Below are positions 24,324 to 35,600 of a stretch of 64,000 nt of DNA, one piece after another. This DNA is from Cryptomeria japonica. Its lineage: Eukaryota > Streptophyta > Pinopsida > Cupressales > Cupressaceae. Numbering within the stretch: position 1 is the stretch's first letter; every line of letters starts with the position of its first letter. The stretch covers positions 124,001 through 188,000 of the forward strand of contig NW_026728904.1 in assembly GCF_030272615.1 (NCBI RefSeq), written 5' to 3'. The notes beneath the pieces were generated by a model, which was not told where the DNA came from, did not search any database, and worked only from the letters and a program-made list of their open reading frames with translations. The position numbers and the translations under genes were made by a program.

Positions 24324-24555
24324 CACTAATACATTTAGCCTAAAATTTCGATGTAGGTTTCCAACGGAGAAGGTATATTGTGATCAAACTTGATTTTTTT
24401 TTGAAAAAATGCCCGATTTCATTGGAATTCCGACGATAATGCAACATTTGGTTTCGATGGAGAAGGAATTGGCAATGACATTAGGCTTTTTTAGAAAAAG
24501 TGCCCGCGTTCGTCGAAATTCCGACGACTGCGTGCATTACTTAAAAAAAAAAGAA
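24324..24555 (+). repeat. CACTA left terminal inverted repeat with subterminal repeats
   Basis: The repeat begins CACTAATACATTT and pairs with 62,971-63,202. It contains two subterminal units about 91-93 bp apart, each with GGAGAAGG (24,366 and 24,459), a T-rich run, and an 18-bp imperfect palindrome (24,419-24,436 and 24,510-24,527). In En/Spm such subterminal repeats bind the element's TNPA protein; that role here is inferred. Confidence 0.85.
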
Positions 24556-24834
24556 AAGACCAAGTCATTTCATAAATCCCACCTTTTTACAAAATCTCGG
24601 CTCTCATTCGTCCCGCCTCTGTAGCGAACCTATGGGTTTAATCGTGGCGGGGAAGATCATTGGTGTGACAAACACGGCCGCAACGGGGAACGGGGGAATG
24701 AAGTGCCAAGGGCTGGTACATAACCAACGAGGACGACCGCAAGGGAGCCCAAAATGGGTTGTGTAAATGGCGACTCTCGGGCCTCCATCAACAACAATTA
24801 GAGCTACGGACGGAGGAAGAAGTCATCTTGTCCT
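24556..24834. other. CpG-rich segment next to the left CACTA end
   Basis: This segment stands out from the AT-rich surroundings: at about 24,600-24,790 it has many CpG dinucleotides, for example cggccgcaacggggaacggg. I recognise no protein or RNA in it. It could be the element's subterminal GC-rich region or captured host sequence. No equivalent is visible inside the right end. Confidence 0.5.
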
Positions 24835-26430
24835 TCAATTTGTACATTTAGGTTCAAGGTGTGTAGGTTGCTTTTCTTGATTTCTTAAATGGAACCAGTT
24901 ATGAATATGGGAAATTGCTTCTTCATCTTTCGTTTCTTCAAAATTAAGAATGATGGTAGGATGGCTAGAAGAACACCCTTCTTCAAATCTTCCACAAAAT
25001 TGTTCTTCAAAATCTTCTTCTTCACTTCTGTATCCCATTTGCACAATTAAGATATCGGCCTTCTATATGAATCTCAAGAAGGAGTTTTGGCTTCCTAGTT
25101 AACTTATTTATTAACTAGTCTTCATTAGTTTACTAATTTGAAAGAAATTAGGAAAGGTCTAGTACCTTGTAGAGTCACTATAAAAGTTTTAAAAGAAGAT
25201 TGTGATTTACCTTCCTCTAAATGTGTTACTAGTATAGGGAGATCCTCTCTCCTCTACTTCCTTGATCTTCTTGAGACCTATTCATTCTTATAGTATGTAG
25301 TTCAGTTAATTCATATATCATACTAAAAACCCCATCTTCATTATTTTCATCATTGATCTTTGAGAACAGATTCAAAAAACTCATATTGTTTATAGAGATA
25401 TATGCCTTCTTCTACTACACCCCTCCATGATATTGCATTAATCATGTAGACTAATTTAACAATTGTATTTTTACAAGAGCAATTTGAAGTGATGTGTTAA
25501 AGCTTGTTGCAAATATAGTAGATTATAGTTTTGGATCAAGGCTTGGGATACTTGCATTTGCAAAGGTAAGTGTGCTCGGAGCATGAAAATCATGATGATT
25601 AAAGGATCACTTACAAAAAAATGAGTTTGTATTTTTTGTGAGAGTAATGCTTGTGAGTAAAGCACTAGCAACCAAAGGGGCCAGTTTAAGGAAAGTAAGG
25701 ATCACAAGACTTGTTTTATTGCTTGGTAAAATTTTGAATATATTTGTTCTGATTGATGAAATGAATTATTTCAATTTGAGCCATATCAATGAGATGAATC
25801 AAAGAACCAGTAGCAATAATTGTTGGTGTAATAGGGATATTACCTAGCTACTTCCACTATTAGGTCATTTTTATGCCTTATCATTTAAGTTTACTTAAGC
25901 TATACATAGGATACTTATCACTTTATGTCTCATATCATAAGATTAAGATACTTTCATAATCTTATGATATCTTCCATGTCTCATCTTGACCTATATAATC
26001 AAGGGGTTCTATTTATAATCTCATTCATTCATATTGTAAACTTGCATTCATTGATAGGAATATAGTTTATTCGTGTCATATTGATCTTCTCATTTTGTTG
26101 TGCTTTCCATTAGACCTCTAGATCTTGGGTGGCTATCTCCATAGTCAAATCTTAAAATATTTACCTTTCTAGATTCTATAAAAGAAATGGTTTTATCAAG
26201 AATATCATATGGAATAGCTTCTAAATATTTGCATTTGATAACAATATTGTTAGAGCATTTTGCTTTATAGGAAAATAATCTAAACTAGACTTTTTTTTTC
26301 AAGCTAAGACAAAACAAAGTAAGGTAGTACAATAATCACTTTGTCTAAATTGAGATTTTTTGGCAAAATTTTCCAAAAAAATTCTCTAAATTAGTCACAT
26401 AAACATACTTTCTCACTATCTTCTCCTCCA
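24835..26430. other. Unassigned stretch, possible LTR debris
   Basis: No supported gene. The minus-strand frame 25,044-24,835 is acidic but unrecognised. Around 25,825-26,130 a stretch starting TGTTGGTGTAATAGGG has two TATA-like sites (tatataatc, tatttataatc) and a pyrimidine-rich tail, which resembles a solo LTR. I could not define its ends or a target duplication. Confidence 0.3.
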
Positions 26431-26551
26431 TATAACCCCTTGGATCAAATAAGGGTATAATTCTGAATGCTCTCAAGTTATACATAGTAATATCTTTGTC
26501 ACATTGTTTTAAGTTTCATATCTCATGGCAGTGGTTACTCTTGTCATATGA

Positions 26552-27150
26552 TTGCTATTGTGTAGATGGGTCCTTGAGCCTTGGTTTAATCCCATTTTTT
26601 TATCTATATCAAAGATATTCTTGGTATTCTCACTCAATGGCAATCAAGCTCTCCCTACCCAAATTAACCTATCTCTAAATTTGGAAAATGGGTGCAGAAG
26701 TTTGACTATGAGTACTCTTCGGTTATTTGTCATGCTTGTAAGGAGAAAAATAAGGATGAAACTTTCCCTATTTCCCAGGAGATTCAAAATATTGATTCTA
26801 ATCAAGGGAGTTCCCCTTTGGATTGTTCAAGGATATATAATGCTTTGGGTTCTAATGATGGATGTGCCAATGATATTATGTCCCTTCATTGTCTCAAGAA
26901 AATAGGATTTGGAGAGAAGGGTCCTTCCTTTGTGCTCAATCAAAGAGCTTTGGATCAATTTTTTAAACCACCCTGATTTTAGGATGGTTCATTTTTGCTT
27001 TAGTTATTCCGCCTCTTATTGTTTTGTTGTTTGGAGTTGTTTTGTTTTGTTGTTTTGTTGGGATTAATGCTTCCTCTTTCTCTTTGCACAAGGGATCAGG
27101 GCCCTTTCAAAATCCCTTCTTATCTAATTAAAAACACTTAATGATGATGG
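26552..27150 (+). pseudogene. LINE ORF1 (gag-like, zf-CCHC_4 type) C-terminal remnant
   Basis: One frame (to about 26,690) reads NGNQALPTQINLSLNLENG, and another frame continues WVQKFDYEYSSVICHACKEK. Together they match the segment just before and at the start of the CCHC knuckle in plant LINE ORF1 proteins. The knuckle keeps Cys-x2-Cys and loses the His and last Cys. The frame then runs to a stop at 26,976, and the following T/G-rich run (tgttttgttgtttgg type) resembles a LINE 3' region. No ORF2 (endonuclease or reverse transcriptase) is present between. Confidence 0.4.
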
Positions 27151-28559
27151 ATCATTATAGTCCCCCCTCTATGCTTGGATTTAAAAATAGAATGAACTCT
27201 AACTACTTGTTTAATTCTAATAGAATATGACATTAGGGTACCTAGGTAGCATAAGAGGTTGTTCACTAAATTCTTCCACCTTAATGATAGTTAATGTTAA
27301 GGATTGAATGAAACAAACTCTTGTTCATGGATCACCTTCTTAGCCTCCTATGGAAGTCATTCTTTGTGTGGTCTACCATGACCATAATCAGGGTCTTAAT
27401 AAATGTATTAGATACTCTCTATTATCAATAAGAGAGTTATCATAATATAGTCATGGCAAGTGGTTACAAATAAGATTAGTGGGTCCATAGTTCCCACTTG
27501 GTTTGTACTTAGAAACATTATCCTTTCTTAGTTGTATGGAAACTACAAATTCACGCATCTAGGCAACAATACACACTAGCTATTATATGATTCCACTAAT
27601 GAGAAAAGCCTAGTCAATCTTATAGTTTGTGGAATTAGTCATGTCCCTCATATAGAATATCTATATATGGAGTATTCTTGCCTATAGATTACCTATTATT
27701 TTGCTTAATAATGTGATTATTTCACATACATCATAAAAGTGCCCTTCTAATATGTTTGTGCGTCAATCTTGAAACCATATTTTTATTAACCAACCAATGA
27801 TAAGAATTATCTTAAACACGCCTCTATATTTGAATCTCACTAGCTTTGATAATCAACCATAATAACCTTAACAATGCATCGATAGCAACAATGACTAATA
27901 AATCATCAATTGTCTTAGGTGAATCTAGCCAAAGCCAACCCATCAAATCCACTAATCTCCCTTGCATCCCAATCATAAAATTTTATGGTTGTTGGAACAA
28001 GTTTGGGAGATTGAAGAGATATAAGGAACATTTCAACTTCCAAAATACCAAAGGAACAATTATAATTAGCTAACACGTCTTCTTTTGGGAATTTTTGTAT
28101 TTAGTTCTTCCTTTGCAAATCAACATACCCTATTTTGGTTTCCCAAATATTTACTAAATAACTTTGAAGATAAATTGGGAAGAGAATCCATCATATAGAT
28201 ATTTCTTTTCAACAGCCTTAGAGGACATTGTTTTGTCTATCATTTATTATAATAGCTAATACCCAATTTTTTTATAAGCTAACAAGAAAAACCTCCTCTT
28301 CACAAACTATGTTTTCCTTAATAATCCAAGAATGGAAAAAGGAACCCACATAAAAATTACTTACTCCCTACCATGAAGGCAAAAGAACATCCAATTTAAA
28401 GATAGATGTACCAAAAGGAAAGAAATATCACCTCAAAATCTGTCTTGAACTTATACATTGAATCTATACACATGAGAATCCCCTTAATAACTCTCTGACA
28501 ACTTTCAATGCTAGAAGAATGAGTGTTTTCAGAAGACTTTCATACTATGATATTTATAT
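27151..28559. other. AT-rich intergenic stretch
   Basis: I see no gene or clear repeat. The 75-codon frame at 27,846-28,073 has no recognisable motif. Confidence 0.3.
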
Positions 28560-28880
28560 CAAGATTCACTTGCATAGTTTTAGAGTCAAGCTGACCCATT
28601 CTCATGAGTAGTTTACATGAACCCCTCATAAGAATGGATCACTTAGTACTCATTTCATCAAAGTGATACTCATAGCGGTGAAGCATTAGGGATTCCTAGG
28701 AGGTCACCCATACTAATACTACTCTAAATAAAGCACGTTTAACCATGTAGATTGTCCCAAGATCAAACCCATTCAGCTTGCCACCCCATTTGCAAAACCT
28801 TCATCAAGTGGTGTGCCTTATAAACTATTCATTATAGAGAAACTTTAGCTTATCCATTGACAAGTGGGAGGTGTTGGTGT
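28560..28880 (-). mobile_element. 5S rRNA-like sequence, possible Cassandra TRIM LTR
   Basis: On the minus strand about 28,785-28,674 resembles plant 5S rRNA. It contains ATGGGTGACCTCCTAGGAAT, matching the internal C-box region, preceded by AAACGTGCTTTATTTAGAGT, matching the A-box and intermediate element with several changes. It is too diverged to be a working 5S gene. Cassandra retrotransposons carry such 5S-derived pol III promoters within their LTRs. The flanking 100-150 bp on each side is consistent with an LTR, but I could not find a second copy or a primer-binding site. Confidence 0.5.
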
Positions 28881-31059
28881 GTTTTTTATGCACATGCGAA
28901 TGTAGAATAAAATACCCAACAGTATCTTATCCTCTCTTGAACAAAGTTACTCAAATGCTGGAGATTTGCTTAAGGATCACTTGAGACAACTCCAAGGTTC
29001 TGGTATGTCGGGTCACGACGTGTGGATAAACATAGTTGGTTGATGTGATTGCTGGTATCACAAGGGGACTTACGTTGAATTGTTGAATGCTTGAATAGCT
29101 GGAACTTGATCATCTGATATTTCAATCTCGTGATGCTTTTTGTCCTAAACTAACTTGAATTGAAAAAAGGGCAAAAGGTGAAGTGTTAATAAAATCTATT
29201 CTAAGGCCTAGACTGTAAGAAGATGGATGAATAATTAGATGGAATCCTACTGAGCAAGGTCTCAACATAGGGTTATATGAGAAAGGGGTAAGTTCAATAG
29301 TGATTTCTCCTCTACAACCTTTGCCAGTCTATGCGAAAATGAGAGCTTGACAGCATTCTTTTGCTTTTAGCTAGCTAAATTTTTCAACAATTTTATCTCT
29401 AGATTTAATATTTCTTTTCTTGCATGAATCTATTAATTTTGAGATAACAGATCTTGCCTTCATGAATTGATCCTAGTTTATCCCTTTAACCCTGTTTAAT
29501 TTATTTAGAGAGTTTAGTTCCATTTTAATCCTTTCTTTTACAATTAAATATTATTAAAAAATTGTATTATTGTTCCAAATTTTGTGGATATTTAGGAGAC
29601 ACAAATAAAATATAAATGTAATCATTCCATATTTTTGTAGGAGATATTGGAATGAGACTAATAGGAAGAGTAGTAAACATGAGTCACAATGAGCACTTTA
29701 GAATAAATCTAAACATTATAAGGAAGAGTATCTTGGAAAAATAGAAGCATAATTTATTTTCCAATATGCAAGATTATTACTTGGGAAAGAATCTTGAAAG
29801 AGGATTGAAAAGATTCCTTGAGCTAACATTGTCTCACTTATCCAAAATTATGAGGAAGGATTCATTAATGAAATGGTCATTAACAAGATGGAGAGAATAA
29901 TAATTAGGAAGAGATAGATTTCACATGCTACTAGGTGACTAGATTGGAGAGAAACTAGAGGCAAATCATTTAGCTTGGCCATGACACAAAGTCTTAGAAT
30001 AGATGCCAACCTTGGTGAATGGAATGAAAATCCCAAACAATTAATGAGTGGTGAGACAAGTAGAGGCATCTATAAATTTTTTTTTGAATAAAATAAAGAA
30101 AAAATGGGACTAAAACCAAGGGAAATGCACATGGAAAGGATATGATGAAAATCAAAATAAATAGTTTGAAGATAATATTAGTTACCTAAAGGATATTCCA
30201 CTTGATTATTTGGTATATCATAACTATTTTGACAAATTTTGAAACCATTAGAGGTACCTTTTGCTTCTGTAGATGAGGCATTCATTCATGTTGAAGTTGT
30301 GATAGCTTATTTGCCTCTTTATAGACAACAAATTATCGATACGAATTATCATATATACTTGTAACCTCCATCCAAAACCACCTATTTCACTCTTCTTCCT
30401 TTGTGTACCTCTTTTATTCTTCCATTACCTCTTTGCTTAGCTAAATTCAATCCAAAACATAGTGTATATAGCATCAAAAAAATTCCATATTTCAATAATA
30501 TTATCCACAACATATCGAAAAGACAAATACCACACTTACTGTGTCATCAACCAAAAATAATTTACTTACATATTCAAAGAGTTCAATAATGGAGAAACAT
30601 CCATGCGGTGCTCTACACATGTCCTTGAAGGTTCAAGAAATACTTATCCTCTATTGGTCCAAACTTTAAATCACTTTCCATGCATGAAAATAATTGCAAC
30701 CATACACAATTTCCCACCCAATAGATTCTCTCAAACTAGTTTACTATCTTAACATAGGGTCAAGGAAAAGCAGGCCAAAATAGGAATCCAAGTGTCTTAA
30801 AAGCCTTCAAGACCATACTAGTGAGGATTGAATTTCTTTCTTTAGTGGTATCTTTCTCTAGATTAATTAGTTGGGGATTCTATTAGGACCTTTTCCTAAT
30901 TAAAAAAAATATATAAAGATTACATCCTTAAATATTGCATTCATAATAGAATAAATTTCTGCAATATTGAGACTAAATTCATAATAGATTTATAGTGATG
31001 AATAAAGAAATATTTAAGATTATCAAAAAATTGATGTTTTCTTTCTCCCAACCCTCATT
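28881..31059. other. Unassigned stretch
   Basis: No supported gene. The frames at 29,848-30,069 and 30,401-30,589 have no recognisable domains. The start (28,872 onward, TGTTGGTGTGTTTTTTATGC) looks like the beginning of an LTR, but no end or partner is visible. Confidence 0.3.
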
Positions 31060-31470
31060 GGATATTGGGTGATCTTTGAGGAATTATGTCAAATAGTTCA
31101 TGTGCCTTATCTAAGCTTACATATTTTGCATGCATGTGTACCTAGGAAATTGCACTACAACATCTATACTCACTAATCACATTTGGTTGGAAGTTTCTAA
31201 ATCCATTTCAAACACATCTTGTGCATATCCTGCAATCATAGCATTCCATTAGATCGCATTTCTTTGATGCATCTCACTAAACAGTTCATGTGCTTTCGTG
31301 TCTATACTTGCACATTTTCCAAACATGTCAAACATAGCATTTCCAACCGTAAACATCTGATATTAATTGCCCTTACCTTCTACTTTGATGGAAGCCCATA
31401 CTTTGTTCCAAAGCTCCCATTTTGGCACAGGTAGAGAGTACATTGGCAAATAAAACTTATCGAAATGGAA
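31060..31470 (-). pseudogene. PPR protein pseudogene fragment
   Basis: Read on the minus strand from about 31,455: FANVLSTCAKMGALEQSMGFHQ, then a stop and frame changes, then KAHELFSEMHQRNAI, stop, WNAMIAGYAQD, and farther on LDKAHELFDIIPQR. These are the P, L and S-type repeat signatures of plant PLS-class pentatricopeptide repeat proteins, which bind organelle RNA. The same phrases occur in the better preserved fragment at 61,870-62,692 on the other strand, so both derive from one family. At least four stops or shifts make it a clear pseudogene. Confidence 0.75.
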
Positions 31471-32018
31471 ATCTATTTGTTGCATTGACTACATTGTAAG
31501 GACGCTCATGTATTTCATTGACAGCATAAAGCAAGAAAGGACATGAGAATATCTCCTCAGGGAGGTATTCTATGATAGCTGTGAGGTAGATGAGAGTTTC
31601 TTATGCCATTTGCTTTGTTCTATGCAGTCAAACGCGAGAACACTGTTTTAATTCAAATGCTAACGGTGATTGTCTTTTTAATGAAAACAGATGAGAAGGG
31701 ACGTCAAGGGAAGGAATGGGCCCACAACACACCTAAGCAGTCAAAGTTTAGTGTGTGTTGTTTAAGGCTGCCCCCTTAAGACATCATAATTGATTGGCTC
31801 TTCACTCCTAAGACCTTCAAAAGTCTTTAATGGCTTCATTGAGTCCTTTTGTCTTCCAAATTCACCTGCACCAACTTGAATTCTCCTTCAATGCTTGATT
31901 TCCTATTCACTTGGAATTGAATTGATTTTATAACTAAGAGATCACTTGAATTGTAGGTAGACCCCTTCAAATGACAGGGTAGGTTTCCTTTTATACCTTA
32001 TATATGTCTTGAAAGCAT

Positions 32019-32221
32019 TTTATCTTGATGGCTTTAAATTAAAGTACTTTCTCTTCTATTTGGTATTGGTGGAGCAGAGGTTGCATTGCATCGTCCTAGG
32101 ATACATATTTCTGTAGATACAACACAAGTTAAATGTATCCCAGGTCGATGCAAAGCAACCTCTGCTCCAGAGATCACCAAAAAATAGAGAAAGAACTTTA
32201 ATTTAATGCCATCAAGATAAA
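32019..32221. repeat. 203-nt long hairpin
   Basis: The left arm (32,019-32,106) and right arm (32,133-32,221) are near-perfect reverse complements, for example ggagcagaggttgcattgca against tgcaaagcaacctctgctcc, with a loop of about 26 nt. Only about ten mismatches occur in 88 positions. The size and continuous pairing suit a young plant MIRNA precursor or a small fold-back MITE. Which strand is transcribed is unknown. A minus-strand frame over it is a by-product of the repeat. Confidence 0.85.
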
Positions 32222-32507
32222 AGTCTTTAATCAAGACAGATAAATGGTATGCAACTGGATCTATTTGGAATGCATTACCCAAACACCGCAATTGATCATT
32301 CACCTTTGAAAAGAAAGTGGTATGATGAAATATTTAGACATAAAATAGATGAAATGCACTTCATACTACTGCTGCACAATATTTTGGTCGATGATATTTT
32401 TAAAATAGTAAAGGAAGGTGCATGGAACAACCAAATTCTGATCATTATAAACAATGAATATTTTAAGATCCTTTTATGATATGTAAGTTGAGAATATTTT
32501 ATGAAAA

Positions 32508-32698
32508 TGTATGTCTTACTTATGTATGAAAATGGCATTTTGCAGCTTTCCATCGACAACATATTTGAGATGTCTTTGATTTAGATATGGCATGAGCTTA
32601 GTCATAAAGTGAGACTAAGGAGTTGGACCATCTCAACCATGGTGTGCCTTCATATGTATATAGTTTTATGTATTCATTAAAGATTTTCATTTAATTTT
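32508..32698 (+). repeat. 191-bp direct repeat, left copy
   Basis: The left copy runs from tgtatgtctt to catttaatttt and matches 40,496-40,686 at equal length with about a dozen substitutions. Both contain ttgatttagatatggcatga and ttggaccatctcaaccatgg. The copies are 7,988 bp apart. Confidence 0.9.
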
Positions 32699-35600
32699 GA
32701 GCATTTTGGTTAGCAAATCAGGGGTGCACTTTACATTCTTGTTGTTATCCAATTCACTTACTTTAGCTCTGTTTCTTTCTTCAGATTTGGGGTCTAGAGC
32801 TACTCCCTAAGAAGAGATTGTTGGTTTTGTCTCCCCTACTTTGGTTGGAGAGTTTCTTGCTATCTCTGGTAGTTAGACCACAGAGTTCAGCTTTTCTTAG
32901 ATTCATTAAGCTTTTTATTTGTTGTGTAGTGTCTTTCTTGATATTCTTGATTAGGATAGTGTTTAATCTTTGATTTGCTAACCCTAATGACTAACATTTG
33001 TTTCTTGTGCTTCTCTTTGTGTGTGTAGCAATCAAATAGGTTTTTCTAACTATCCTTCTTTTTGCAGAGCATCATATACATATACATATTATGTATATAT
33101 CTATATATCTACATATACATATATGACCAAATCCTATATATCATTTGTTTTGATTTTATTATTGGCTGTTTTCACATATGATATTATTATAATACCTAAT
33201 GTTATATCCCTATTTATTTTTGTTATCCAATTTTTATGTATATGTCAATTGCATTTAATAGGGGTTTTTTTGTTGTTAGCATCTTCATGCTTTGAGTCTA
33301 AATTTTAATATCCTGAAGCTTATTCCAGTCTTTTCTAAGGTCCTAGGTCCTTGTTGTTTTGGAAATCTCATTAAAAGGCTCCAAAAGGTTTCAAATGCAC
33401 CTTATAAATGAAAAGAAGGGATAGATTCTTATGATTTTATTGTAAAAAAATTAGAAAAGAAGCACATTCATGTGACTTCATGAAAGCAAAAGTTTTTTCC
33501 AAAAGAAAATACTTTGGAGGGAAGGTCATTCAAGTCTTCAAATGCATGTTCTACATGTGACCAATGATTAACTTGAGTCTGAAGGAGTCAAACTCGGGTT
33601 TGACATAACTGGACTTGGGTTTTCATGCAAATGCCCTATTAGGGAGAGGGACCAGTAGTTGTGAGGGGTAACTTTGTCAATATGTAGCCATCACATGGAA
33701 TATCATAAGACCTCCAATTTTTTGAGAAATGTAAAATGGACATTTAACTATCTAAAAATCAAGGTTTGAAAGCGTGACTTTGTTACCAATTTTTTGACTT
33801 CAAGAGATAAAAAATAGAATTATTATATACCTCATGTCTTATCATGAATTTAGGAAAGTTTAGAGAAAGGATTTATTAAATACCTTGAAGGTGTCTGTAA
33901 GGTTGAGCTTATTTAAAAGGATAAGATTTCACAATGCAAGGTTTGGAGGGAAAATAATTCACTTGAAAAGGCATTTTAATTCAAAAGATGTAAAGACAAA
34001 TAAAATTCTTTATTTATTTACAAAATCTTTCTAAAGGCCTCCTTCCATGTGATTATGAAGAAAATCAATTTCATGCATAGCTTGGAGGGAAATAGAAAGC
34101 TAAAAGTATAAGATTTCATGTGATTTTAGGGTTTGCATTCTATTTCAAATGAAAAGAACCATTTATAGCTAGTTTTTAGAAGTTATGCTAGGGTTATGTT
34201 GGGTCTCAAATCAATAGATTGGATAGGTTCTAAGGAAATGCCAACTCCTATGATCAAACCCTCCAATTGACTTGGCCAACTTATAGAGTGAACCTATTTG
34301 GTTACTAACTCTCTCACTTTAGGCTCCGTAGGACTTGGGTATACCTACTCCCTAGTTGTTCCTTCAACTAATGCTTTTTATAGTAGATTTAGTGTCTTGA
34401 TCTGGCTTCCCCCTATCTCAGAATGGCATCAGTTCCTAGAATGGAGATATAGCAGATGAGTTCAAGATTGTTATTGTAGAAGCTATTTGATCTTGGTGCT
34501 TGAAATTTATATATACACCATTGCTAAATTACCCTAGAATTCCTACTCAACTACTCCTATTATTGTTTATGTGAAAGTATGAATTGATGGGTTGTGTTTT
34601 ATAGATGACCAGTGCCTTTCTTTGTTGTTTGAGCTACAGAGACTTTATATTTCTTTAGGACTTATTGTGTAAACTTATGAGACAATTTTTAAACCCATCC
34701 CCTCTCGATGAGTCTGTCAATTATTGTTTCTTATGAGCTCTACTTCGATGTCTTTATTGTAAATTGTTTGAATAAATTTAACTCTAACCTTAAGAAACCA
34801 TCCAAGGAAGAAATACGAGGAACAATTACAATTCGCAAGTAAATCTTTTATTCAAATCTACAATATGAAAAATAGAGTTTTACTAGAAGAACACAAGTAA
34901 CCTTATCTCCTTTAGATAATATCACAAGCAACCGCCTACAAAAAAATATAGTAATCCGCAATGGTTCGAATCCACTTCCAGGATTCACTAAAATGCTTCA
35001 TTTCAGTTTTCTACCTTATTGTTTATAGGTGGAAAGCCTGAGGTTCAATGTCAAACTTGGTTGCTCTGATACCATATGTATATTTCATTAATTTTATACT
35101 TAAAGAAAATAAATTATGATCTATATTAAGATAAAAAGATATTGAGCATTTCAAAATAAAACATAACTACTTCAGTTGAAGGAGAAAACTAACTAAATGT
35201 TCTTCAACATAATAAGAATCTAACTAATTTATCTACAAGGAAGGTAATCTTTTAAAGATAAAAAACATTGAACAAATATTATTAAGCTAATCAATATGAG
35301 AAAGGAATTCAAATGGCAAGTTTCATTTTTGAGGGAAGAGATAAGGGTTCAGAGGTTACAATTCATTTAACTTTCCAATTGAAAATTTTTGTATCAAGCC
35401 TCGACATAGTTTGGAATAGGGAGAGCATCATTAAGGGCTTCTCCATTGAATCTTAGACTTTCCAATCTCACATGCCCCTTCCAATTGGAAGAGACCCAAC
35501 CCTTCATGAGGGTGCATTCTAAGGATTGGGTCTCTTTTACATCTGGCCATCTGATCTTGGTGTTCAAAACCTACACGCAACTAGTGAGTCACACACTATA

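Noticed and set aside
33021-33308. A 95-codon hydrophobic frame that could be a membrane peptide
   Set aside because: It overlaps ATATAC-type simple sequence, has no family I recognise and has no supporting context.
34960-34990. A tRNA gene suggested by ggttcgaatcc
   Set aside because: The T-loop-like word is present, but I found no matching acceptor stem, D arm or anticodon arm around it.
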